From positions 1 through 15,857 of the forward strand of contig CALFCS010000191.1 in the NCBI GenBank assembly GCA_937950565.1: a DNA stretch of 15,857 bases. The letters are read 5' to 3'. This document shows, one piece after another, positions 1-7,103 of this stretch (the stretch's first letter is position 1; the number at the start of each line of letters is the position of its first letter). Source of the stretch: an uncultured Lachnospiraceae bacterium. GTDB taxonomy: Bacteria; Bacillota; Clostridia; Lachnospirales; Lachnospiraceae. The notes beneath the pieces are model-generated. The model ran no database searches, had not been told where the DNA came from, and saw only the letters and a list, made by a program, of their open reading frames with translations. Made by a program: the position numbers and the translations under genes.

Positions 1-48
1 GATGATGATGATGACGTTCAGGATGTTTATCATAACTGGGACGAGTAA
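1..48 (+). CDS. C-terminal fragment of an unidentified protein (5' end outside the window)
   Basis: Frame 1 reads from the left edge to a TAA at 46-48 and gives a 15-residue acidic tail, DDDDDVQDVYHNWDE. It starts with five Asp codons (four GAT repeats, then GAC). The following gene starts only 22 nt downstream with its own ribosome site and no terminator between them, so the two may be co-transcribed. The family cannot be recognised from so short a tail. The open frame could in principle be chance, but the close spacing to the next gene and the lack of any other open feature make a real gene end likely. Confidence 0.6.
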   Translation, partial: DDDDDVQDVYHNWDE

Positions 49-70
49 AACATAAAAAGGGGATAAACTT

Positions 71-1351
71 ATGAGTAATTACAAGATTGAAACAAAATGT
101 ATCCAGTCCGGTTATGAGCCGGGCAATGGAGAGCCGCGTGTACTTCCGATTTATCAGAGTACAACATTTAAATACAATAGCAGCGATCAGATGGGTCGTC
201 TGTTCGCATTGGAGGAATCCGGATATTTTTATACAAGACTGCAGAATCCAACCAATGATGCAGTGGCAGCAAAAATCTGCGATTTGGAAGGCGGAGTTGC
301 AGCAATGCTGACATCTTCTGGTCAGGCAGCGAACTTCTATGCCATTATGAATATCTGTGAAGAAGGAGATCATATTGTATGTGCTTCTGCAGTATATGGC
401 GGTACCTATAACTTGTATGCCCATACAATCAAAAAGATGGGCATTGATGCAACATTTGTTGATCCGGAATGTACGACAGAAGAGTTAAATGCCGCATTCA
501 AAGAGAATACAAAAGCTGTATTTGGTGAAACCATTGCCAATCCGGCTCTTGTAGTATTAGATCTCGAGAAATTTGCAGCGGCTGCTCATGCACATGGCGT
601 ACCGTTTATTGTGGATAATACATTTGCAACACCGGTCAACTGCCGTCCGTTCGAGTGGGGTGCAGATATCGTAACACATTCTACTACAAAATACATGGAT
701 GGACATGCCACATGTGTCGGAGGAGCTATCGTTGACAGTGGTAACTTTGACTGGGCTGCCCATGCAGATAAATTTCCGGGACTTACAACTCCGGATGAGA
801 AATATCACGGAATCGTATACACAGAGAAATTTGGAAAAGCTGCGTATATTACAAAGGCGACTTCTCAGTTAATGAGAGATTTAGGTTCCATTCCATCACC
901 TCAGAATTCATTTATTCTGAATCTTGGACTTGAAACGCTTCCATTACGTGTGGAGCGTCATTGTGAAAATGCTCTGGCAGCTGCAAAATATCTGCAGGCA
1001 CATGAAAAAGTAGCGTGGGTAAGTTGTCCGATGCTAGAAGGTGATAAACATTATGCACTTGCTAAGAAATATATGCCAAACGGAACGTGCGGAGTCATTA
1101 CATTCGGGGTAAAGGGTGGCAGAGATGCGGCAGTCCGCATGATGGACAGTCTTAAGATGATTGCCATTGTAACGCACGTTGCAGACGCAAGAAGCTGTGT
1201 GCTTCATCCGGCAAGCCATACACACCGCCAGATGAACGAGCAGGAACTGCTGGAAGCAGGCGTACAGCCTGACCTGATTCGGTTTAGTGTCGGGATTGAA
1301 AATATTGATGATATTATTGCAGATCTGGAACAGGCACTTGAACAGGTATAA
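71..1351 (+). CDS. metY: O-acetylhomoserine sulfhydrylase (O-acetylhomoserine aminocarboxypropyltransferase)
   Basis: PLP-dependent enzyme of the Cys/Met metabolism family (fold type I), 426 residues, as usual for MetY. The family makes homocysteine from O-acetyl-L-homoserine and sulfide in the cytosol, and some members also act on O-acetylserine. Visible signatures: the N-terminal IQSGYEPGNGEPRVLPIYQSTT segment, YTRLQNPTNDA near residues 54-64, the SSGQAAN cofactor-phosphate region near 82-88, and the Schiff-base lysine K207 in the motif HSTTKYMDGH. The C-terminal SxGIE motif (SVGIENIDDI) is present. The start is supported by AAAGGGGA at 56-63, 7 nt before the ATG. Close relatives such as cystathionine gamma-synthase and methionine gamma-lyase are shorter (about 380-400). 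The length and the large insert around 225-260 favour MetY. No T-box or SAM riboswitch can lie in the 22-nt leader; any such control would be upstream of the window. Confidence 0.93.
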   Translation: MSNYKIETKCIQSGYEPGNGEPRVLPIYQSTTFKYNSSDQMGRLFALEESGYFYTRLQNPTNDAVAAKICDLEGGVAAMLTSSGQAANFYAIMNICEEGDHIVCASAVYGGTYNLYAHTIKKMGIDATFVDPECTTEELNAAFKENTKAVFGETIANPALVVLDLEKFAAAAHAHGVPFIVDNTFATPVNCRPFEWGADIVTHSTTKYMDGHATCVGGAIVDSGNFDWAAHADKFPGLTTPDEKYHGIVYTEKFGKAAYITKATSQLMRDLGSIPSPQNSFILNLGLETLPLRVERHCENALAAAKYLQAHEKVAWVSCPMLEGDKHYALAKKYMPNGTCGVITFGVKGGRDAAVRMMDSLKMIAIVTHVADARSCVLHPASHTHRQMNEQELLEAGVQPDLIRFSVGIENIDDIIADLEQALEQV

Positions 1352-1357
1352 AAAGTA

Positions 1358-1395
1358 AGAAACACCTTCATACTAGAAAGTATGGAGGTGTTTCT
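1358..1395 (+). promoter_or_regulatory. Hairpin between metY and tepA that buries the tepA ribosome binding site
   Basis: The arms 1359-1373 and 1380-1394 pair over 15 bp with a single G-U (T1368/G1385), extended by A1358-T1395, around a 6-nt loop (1374-1379). The 3' arm contains GGAGGTG (1384-1390), the only good Shine-Dalgarno for the ATG at 1400. The hairpin begins 7 nt after the metY stop. It is followed by TATATATGG rather than a U-tract, so it would be a poor intrinsic terminator. It may block tepA translation, protect the metY mRNA 3' end, or both. The pairing is seen; the role is inferred. Confidence 0.7.
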
Positions 1396-1399
1396 ATAT

Positions 1400-2092
1400 A
1401 TGGAAGACAAAAATAAAAAAGAAGAACAGCAAAACGAGCAGATTAAAGAAATGGGGAGCTTACGTCTGGAAAATAATGAACGAAAACATCGGATTAAATT
1501 GCTTACGATTATTGGGGAGATTGAAGGCCACGAGGCGGTGTCCGGAAATACGAAGGCTACAAAATACGAACATCTTCTTCCAATGATCGCAGAGGTAGAA
1601 GACAGTGAAGAAATCGACGGACTTCTTATCCTGCTTCACACAATGGGAGGAGATGTGGAGGCAGGGCTTTCTATTGCAGAAATGATAGCATCTGTCAGCA
1701 AACCGACAGTTTCATTAGTCCTTGGAGGCAGTCATTCGATTGGCGGCCCGCTTGCAGTTGCGGCAAAATATTCTTTTATTGTTCCGACAGGAACTATGAT
1801 TATACATCCGGTGCGCTCCAACGGAATGTTCATCGGAGTCCAGCAGAGCCTGCAAAATATGCTCCGTACACAGGACCGCATCACAGGATTTCTGGCTGAA
1901 CATTCGAAAATGAAAAAAGAACGGGTAGAAGAATTAATGCTGAACCCGACAGAGCTTGTGAAAGATGTAGGAACTTTGCTGGAAGGAAAGGAAGCGGTGG
2001 CGGAAGGTCTGATCGATGAAGTGGGAGGAATGAGCGACGCACTGAACAAATTACACGAAATGATCGATGCAGGAATTCAAAATGAAAAATGA
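1400..2092 (+). CDS. tepA: ClpP-family serine protease TepA (translocation-enhancing protein type)
   Basis: ClpP/crotonase-fold peptidase (S14-like), 230 residues from this start. A charged, Lys/Glu/Gln-rich N-terminus is followed by the core from about residue 30. Candidate catalytic residues are Ser113 in GGSHSIGG, His136 in MIIHPVR and Asp189 in KDVGTLLEGKEA, in the order and spacing expected of ClpP. The family ends in AxxxGLIDEV, seen here at about 201-209. The upstream in-frame ATG at 1382 lies inside the hairpin arm and has no ribosome site, whereas ATG 1400 has GGAGGTG 9 nt before it, so 1400 is chosen. In Bacillus subtilis tepA (ymfB) lies just upstream of spoIIIE/ftsK, and the same order here supports the call. 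TepA has been linked there to protein secretion and to degradation of small acid-soluble spore proteins. The substrate in this organism is unknown. Confidence 0.85.
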   Translation: MEDKNKKEEQQNEQIKEMGSLRLENNERKHRIKLLTIIGEIEGHEAVSGNTKATKYEHLLPMIAEVEDSEEIDGLLILLHTMGGDVEAGLSIAEMIASVSKPTVSLVLGGSHSIGGPLAVAAKYSFIVPTGTMIIHPVRSNGMFIGVQQSLQNMLRTQDRITGFLAEHSKMKKERVEELMLNPTELVKDVGTLLEGKEAVAEGLIDEVGGMSDALNKLHEMIDAGIQNEK

Positions 2093-2105
2093 TTGAAAAA
2101 TAAGG

Positions 2106-2134
2106 ATGACAGTGTCTCTCTAAAATGCTATACT
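2106..2134 (+). promoter_or_regulatory. SigA-type promoter for the ftsK-fhs-folD cluster
   Basis: A -35 ATGACA (2106-2111, 5/6 of TTGACA), a 17-nt spacer and a -10 TATACT (2129-2134, 5/6) preceded by the extended -10 dinucleotide TG at 2126-2127. The expected transcript start is near 2141, giving a leader of about 30 nt before the ftsK ATG at 2173. No terminator separates it from tepA, so read-through is also possible. Confidence 0.7.
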
Positions 2135-2172
2135 ATAAATAGTATGTTCTAATCAATAAGGGGGAAGAGAGC

Positions 2173-4560
2173 ATGGCTGCAAAGTCAAAAAAAGGAAAGA
2201 ATTCGAATCGGGGGAAGAAAAAGGAGACACAAAATAGTTTTCTTGCCGATGAGATTGTTATATGGCTGACACTTGCGGTTAGTCTGTTGCTTTTGATCAG
2301 TAACTTTGGCCTTGGGGGGAAGGCCGGAAGTTTTGTGGCGGGAATCCAGAAAAATATTTTTGGATGGATCGCGTATCTTATACCGTTCATTCTTTTTGGA
2401 ATTGTTGCCTTTGGAATTTCAAACAGGGGAAGTTTTGCTGCAAAGATAAAAATTATTACAGGAATTGTGCTTGTGATATTGTCCTGTACGCTTCTGGAGC
2501 TGATTCATGAGGAAGGCGGAATAGCAGGCGGAGCAATTGCGGGAGTTATGGTTCCGGCATTTGGAACCGCCGGTACATATGTGGTTGTCATTATCAGTAT
2601 GATTATCTGTATTATTATTATTACAGGTAAGTCTATTTTGAAAAGTATAAAAAGTCAAAGTGGGAAAGCCTATGGTAAGGCGAAAGCGGATGCGGAACGA
2701 AGAAGAGCAGCCGTGGCAGAGAGAAGAAAAGCACAGGAAAGTGAAAAGAAACGGAGAGGCCAGCATGTGGAAGGTGTTTCATTTGATACCACGCTGGTAA
2801 AAAAATCACCGGATGTAAAAGAGCTGAAGGCTTCATCAGAAAAGGAAGGCGTTGAAGGGAAACCGGAAAAGGAGACAGAAGAGAAGAAGACACAGTTTGT
2901 GATTAACCGGGGCGGACAACAGACAATGGTTACCATGTCTGATGCAGATGCTTCTGTTTCGGAAGATGATGCAGTATATGAAAAAGCTCCGGCAAAGCGG
3001 AAAGAAAAAATGGGGCAGGATGCGGTAGAGAAGGAAGTTGCTGAAGTTGCGGCTGCGGCTGCACAGAAGGCAGAGAAGCCGAAGAAAAATTATCAGCTGC
3101 CGCCAATCAGTCTTTTGAAAAGGGGGAGAAGAGCCTCCGGAGAATCCGATGCAGTTCTTCGGGAAACTGCCATGAAACTTCAGCAGACGTTACAGAATTT
3201 TGGCGTAAATGTAACCGTTACCAATGTAAGCTGCGGGCCGTCTGTTACAAGATATGAGCTGCAGCCGGAAATGGGTGTGAAAGTAAGTAAAATTGTAGGA
3301 CTTTCGGATGATATTAAGCTGAATCTTGCAGCGGCAGATATTCGTATTGAAGCGCCGATTCCGGGAAAAGCGGCAGTAGGGATTGAAGTCCCGAATAAAG
3401 AAAATTCAGCAGTGATGTTAAGGGATTTGCTGGAGTCCAAAGAATTTAAGGAAAATTCTTCGAAGATTGCATTTGCCGTAGGAAAAGATATTAGTGGAAA
3501 GGTTGTGGTGGCAGATATTGCCAAGATGCCGCATCTTCTGATTGCAGGGGCGACCGGCTCCGGTAAATCTGTGTGTATTAACACGTTGATCATGAGTATT
3601 TTGTATAAGGCGTCACCAGAGGAAGTAAAGTTAATCATGATTGATCCGAAGGTGGTGGAGCTTAGCGTATATAATGGGATTCCGCATCTTATGATTCCGG
3701 TTGTCACGGACCCGAAGAAGGCGGCGGGGGCTCTGAACTGGGCTGTTGCCGAGATGACCCGGAGATATCAGGCGTTTGCAGAACACGGAGTGCGTGATAT
3801 GAAGGGCTTTAATGACAAAATAAAGACGATGCAAAATACAGAAGAAGAGAAGCCTGCCTTTATGCCGCAGATTGTGATTATTGTGGACGAGCTTGCAGAC
3901 CTCATGATGGTAGCGTCCGGAGAAGTGGAAGAAGCAATCTGCCGTTTGGCGCAGCTTGCAAGAGCGGCAGGTATCCATCTGGTCCTTGCAACCCAGCGTC
4001 CGTCGGTGAATGTAATTACCGGATTGATCAAAGCAAATATGCCATCCAGAATTGCATTTTCCGTTTCTTCCGGTGTGGATTCCCGGACAATTATTGATAT
4101 GAATGGGGCAGAGAAGCTGCTTGGAAAAGGGGATATGCTTTTCTATCCGTCCGGTTATCAGAAGCCTGCGAGAGTGCAGGGATCTTTTGTGTCGGATGAA
4201 GAGGTTCAGGCAGTGGTAGATCATTTGATACATAAAAATGGAGACGCCGTATATGATGAAGAAATTGTTACGCATGTAAATACGGCAAATGTAGGTGCCG
4301 TGTCACCGGCATCTGAATCGGGAGATGAACGCGACGTGTATTTTTCAGATGCAGGCCGCCTCATTATAGAAAAAGAAAAGGCGTCCATAGGAATGCTGCA
4401 GCGCTCATTTAAAATAGGTTTTAACAGGGCGGCAAGAATTATGGATCAGCTCTGTGAAGCCGGAGTTGTCGGAGGAGAAGAGGGAACAAAGCCCAGAAAG
4501 ATTCTGATGACGGCGGAAGAGTTTGAACAGTATATTGTGAATGGAAGAAAGGAAGGATAG
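2173..4560 (+). CDS. ftsK: DNA translocase FtsK/SpoIIIE
   Basis: ATP-driven double-stranded DNA pump that moves chromosomal DNA through the division or sporulation septum. 795 residues. A basic N-terminus is followed by about four membrane segments (roughly 29-46, 63-82, 94-112, 131-151). A charged, low-complexity Lys/Glu/Ala linker spans about 160-310. The alpha/beta motor domain follows, with Walker A GATGSGKS (459-466), Walker B IVIIVDE (567-573) and the conserved ATQRPSVNVITGLIKANMPSR stretch from 606. The C-terminal winged-helix gamma domain, which reads DNA polarity sequences, covers about 725-788. Length and order fit the Firmicute family. The start has GGGGGA at 2160-2165. Whether it acts mainly in vegetative segregation (FtsK) or sporulation (SpoIIIE) cannot be told from the sequence; the tepA neighbour resembles the Bacillus spoIIIE locus. 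The next gene starts 7 nt after the stop. Confidence 0.95.
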   Translation: MAAKSKKGKNSNRGKKKETQNSFLADEIVIWLTLAVSLLLLISNFGLGGKAGSFVAGIQKNIFGWIAYLIPFILFGIVAFGISNRGSFAAKIKIITGIVLVILSCTLLELIHEEGGIAGGAIAGVMVPAFGTAGTYVVVIISMIICIIIITGKSILKSIKSQSGKAYGKAKADAERRRAAVAERRKAQESEKKRRGQHVEGVSFDTTLVKKSPDVKELKASSEKEGVEGKPEKETEEKKTQFVINRGGQQTMVTMSDADASVSEDDAVYEKAPAKRKEKMGQDAVEKEVAEVAAAAAQKAEKPKKNYQLPPISLLKRGRRASGESDAVLRETAMKLQQTLQNFGVNVTVTNVSCGPSVTRYELQPEMGVKVSKIVGLSDDIKLNLAAADIRIEAPIPGKAAVGIEVPNKENSAVMLRDLLESKEFKENSSKIAFAVGKDISGKVVVADIAKMPHLLIAGATGSGKSVCINTLIMSILYKASPEEVKLIMIDPKVVELSVYNGIPHLMIPVVTDPKKAAGALNWAVAEMTRRYQAFAEHGVRDMKGFNDKIKTMQNTEEEKPAFMPQIVIIVDELADLMMVASGEVEEAICRLAQLARAAGIHLVLATQRPSVNVITGLIKANMPSRIAFSVSSGVDSRTIIDMNGAEKLLGKGDMLFYPSGYQKPARVQGSFVSDEEVQAVVDHLIHKNGDAVYDEEIVTHVNTANVGAVSPASESGDERDVYFSDAGRLIIEKEKASIGMLQRSFKIGFNRAARIMDQLCEAGVVGGEEGTKPRKILMTAEEFEQYIVNGRKEG

Positions 4561-4567
4561 GAAACCG

Positions 4568-6238
4568 ATGAAAACAGATATCCAAATCGCACAAGAAGCA
4601 ACGATGGTTCATATTAAGGAAGTTGCGGAAAAATTAGGCATTCAGGAAGAAGAGTTAGAATTTTATGGGAAATATAAAGCGAAGCTGTCAGATGAATTGT
4701 GGGACAAAATAAAAGAGAATCCGGATGGAAAGCTTGTTCTGGTTACCGCGATTAATCCAACACCCGCAGGAGAGGGAAAGACAACAATCACCGTCGGCCT
4801 TGGAGAAGCAATGGCAAAGCTGAATCAAAAGGCTGTGATTGCGCTTCGTGAACCGTCTCTTGGTCCGTGTTTCGGGATTAAAGGCGGTGCGGCCGGAGGC
4901 GGCTATGCACAGGTAGTTCCTATGGAGGATCTGAATCTTCATTTTACAGGTGATTTTCATGCAATTACTTCTGCAAATAATCTTTTGGCGGCGCTTCTTG
5001 ATAATCATATCCAGCAGGGAAATGCGTTGCAGATTGATCCAAGACAGGTAGTATGGAAACGCTGTCTTGATATGAACGACCGGAATTTAAGAAATATTGT
5101 TGTCGGACTTGGAAGCAAAATGGATGGAATGGTAAGAGAAGACCATTTTGTCATTACCGTTGCATCTGAGATTATGGCAATTCTGTGTCTTGCAGATGAT
5201 ATTCATGATTTGAAAAAGAGACTCGGAAGAATTATTGTGGCATATAATTTTAATGGAGAACCGGTAACAGCAGATGACCTGCAGGCCACAGGTGCCATGA
5301 CCGCACTTCTTAAGGATGCGGTTAAGCCGAACATTATCCAGACGCTGGAACATACGCCGGCAATTGTGCATGGCGGTCCTTTTGCCAATATTGCCCACGG
5401 ATGTAACAGTGTCCGTGCGACAAAGATGGCGTTGAAGCTGAGTGATATTACCATTACAGAAGCAGGATTCGGCGCAGACCTTGGCGCAGAGAAATTCTTT
5501 GATATCAAATGCAGAAAGGCAGGTCTGAAACCAGATGCAGTTGTTCTTGTTGCAACTGTACGTGCATTGAAGTATAATGGAGGGGTTCCGCGTGCAGAGC
5601 TTGAGAAAGAGAATCTGGATGCTCTTGCAAAAGGAATTGTAAATCTTGAAAAGCATATTGAAAATATTCAGAAATATGGTGTTCCGGTTGTTGTAACACT
5701 TAATTCCTTTGTGTCAGATACGGAAGCAGAATATGAATATATCCGTAAATTCTGCGAGGAAAGAGGATGTGAATTTGCACTTGCGGAAGTATGGGCAAAA
5801 GGCGGCGAAGGCGGTATCGCCCTTGCAGAAAAGGTGCTGGAGACTCTGGAAACAAAAGAAAGCAGATTCAAGCCTTTATATGAGGACGGGCTTTCGTTAG
5901 AAGAAAAGATTGAAACGGTAGCAAAAGAAATCTACGGGGCAAAAGGGGTTGTCTATGAACCTGCCGCAAAGAAACAGCTTGCGAAGATAACGGCAATGGG
6001 ATTCGGCAGTCTTCCTGTATGTATGGCTAAAACGCAGTATTCTTTATCGGATGATGCATCGAAGCTTGGAAGGCCGGAGAATTTTGACGTGAAGATAAGG
6101 GAAGTGTATGTCAGCGCTGGAGCTGGATTTATTGTGGCAATCACAGGGACCATTATGACAATGCCGGGACTTCCAAAGGTACCGGCGGCAAATGGGATTG
6201 ATGTGTCTGAGAATGGACAGATCACAGGATTATTCTAA
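4568..6238 (+). CDS. fhs: Formate--tetrahydrofolate ligase
   Basis: Cytosolic enzyme that makes 10-formyl-THF from formate, THF and ATP. It is a step of the methyl branch of the Wood-Ljungdahl pathway in acetogens and of general one-carbon metabolism elsewhere. 556 residues, the family's usual size. Visible signatures: the ATP loop TPAGEGKTT (65-73), the family signature GIKGGAAGGGY (103-113), the second signature VATVRALKYNGG (328-339), and the C-terminal ITGTIMTMPGLPKVPAAN segment. An upstream in-frame ATG at 4541 would overlap ftsK by 20 nt. ATG 4568 gives the usual N-terminus (MKTDIQIAQ), and the ribosome site GGAAGGA at 4551-4557 lies suitably before it and would be inside the longer version. 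The gene is followed at once by folD, the next enzyme of the pathway, and preceded by ftsK with a 7-nt gap, so probable co-transcription. Confidence 0.97.
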   Translation: MKTDIQIAQEATMVHIKEVAEKLGIQEEELEFYGKYKAKLSDELWDKIKENPDGKLVLVTAINPTPAGEGKTTITVGLGEAMAKLNQKAVIALREPSLGPCFGIKGGAAGGGYAQVVPMEDLNLHFTGDFHAITSANNLLAALLDNHIQQGNALQIDPRQVVWKRCLDMNDRNLRNIVVGLGSKMDGMVREDHFVITVASEIMAILCLADDIHDLKKRLGRIIVAYNFNGEPVTADDLQATGAMTALLKDAVKPNIIQTLEHTPAIVHGGPFANIAHGCNSVRATKMALKLSDITITEAGFGADLGAEKFFDIKCRKAGLKPDAVVLVATVRALKYNGGVPRAELEKENLDALAKGIVNLEKHIENIQKYGVPVVVTLNSFVSDTEAEYEYIRKFCEERGCEFALAEVWAKGGEGGIALAEKVLETLETKESRFKPLYEDGLSLEEKIETVAKEIYGAKGVVYEPAAKKQLAKITAMGFGSLPVCMAKTQYSLSDDASKLGRPENFDVKIREVYVSAGAGFIVAITGTIMTMPGLPKVPAANGIDVSENGQITGLF

Positions 6239-6249
6239 GGAGAGAAAAG

Positions 6250-7089
6250 ATGGCGCAGTTAATTGACGGAAAATATATATCAACGCAGATAAAAGATGAA
6301 GTAAAAGAAAAAGTAAAATTGTTAAAAGAACAAGGCAAAGAAATCTGTCTTGCAGTTATACAGGTAGGAGAAGACCCGGCTTCCTCCGTATATGTCAGAA
6401 ATAAAAAAAGGGCATGTGAATATGTGGGAATCGAGTCTCTGTCCTATGAGCTTCCGGAACAGACGACGGAGGAAGAGCTGCTTGCACTGGTGGAAGAGCT
6501 GAACGAGAATGAAAAGGTAAATGGAATTCTGGTACAGCTTCCGCTTCCTAAGCAGATAGATGAGGACAAAATTATCCGTGCAATCAGTCCGGATAAGGAC
6601 GTAGACGGATTTCATCCGGAAAGCGTGGGAAGGCTTTGTATCGGTGAAGCCGGATTTCTCCCATGTACACCGGCAGGTATCATTGAACTTTTAAAGCGCT
6701 CAAATGTAGAAATAGACGGAAAAGAATGTGTCGTTATCGGAAGGAGTAATATTGTCGGCAAACCGATGGCAATTTTGCTTCTTAGAGAAAACGGAACCGT
6801 TACGGTAGCACATTCTCATACAAAGAATTTAAAGGAAATCACCAGACGGGCGGACATTCTGATCGTTGCCATTGGAAAGCCGCAGTTTATTACTGCTGAT
6901 TATGTAAAAGAGGGAGCGGTAGTAATTGACGTGGGAATCCACAGAGATGAGAAGAATCATTTGTGTGGTGATGTTGATTTTGAGCAGGTGAAGGAAAAAG
7001 CATCAGCGATTACACCGGTGCCTGGCGGAGTGGGGCCAATGACAATTTCCATGCTTATGAGTAATTGTGCTGCGGCTGCAGATAAGTAG
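6250..7089 (+). CDS. folD: Bifunctional methylene-THF dehydrogenase / methenyl-THF cyclohydrolase FolD
   Basis: Interconverts 10-formyl-THF, 5,10-methenyl-THF and 5,10-methylene-THF using NAD(P), taking over directly from the product of the preceding ligase. 279 residues, typical. The active-site YxxxK is Y48-K52 (YVRNK). Substrate-site motifs QLPLP (96-100) and PDKDVDGFHP (114-123) are present, then the dinucleotide-binding motif GRSNIVGKP (164-172) and the family end motif PGGVGPMT (258-265). The ribosome site AAGGAGAG begins in the fhs stop codon (6237-6243), which suggests coupled translation of the pair. The gap to fhs is 11 nt and to the next gene 14 nt. NADP versus NAD preference cannot be read with certainty. 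Confidence 0.97.
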   Translation: MAQLIDGKYISTQIKDEVKEKVKLLKEQGKEICLAVIQVGEDPASSVYVRNKKRACEYVGIESLSYELPEQTTEEELLALVEELNENEKVNGILVQLPLPKQIDEDKIIRAISPDKDVDGFHPESVGRLCIGEAGFLPCTPAGIIELLKRSNVEIDGKECVVIGRSNIVGKPMAILLLRENGTVTVAHSHTKNLKEITRRADILIVAIGKPQFITADYVKEGAVVIDVGIHRDEKNHLCGDVDFEQVKEKASAITPVPGGVGPMTISMLMSNCAAAADK

Positions 7090-7103
7090 GGGGTAACAGG
7101 AAA

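Noticed and set aside
1382..1399. Upstream ATG giving six more residues to TepA
   Set aside because: It lies inside the hairpin arm, overlaps the GGAGG itself and has no Shine-Dalgarno. ATG 1400 has one at a good distance.
3180..4275. Long minus-strand open frames opposite ftsK, and similar ones opposite fhs, the surface protein and nfnA
   Set aside because: They lie wholly opposite strongly supported genes, lack ribosome sites and recognisable domains, and have compositions expected of antisense reading.
4541..4567. Upstream ATG giving nine more residues to formate-THF ligase
   Set aside because: It overlaps the end of ftsK, includes the ribosome site in the coding part, and adds a sequence not typical of the family; the usual N-terminus starts at 4568.
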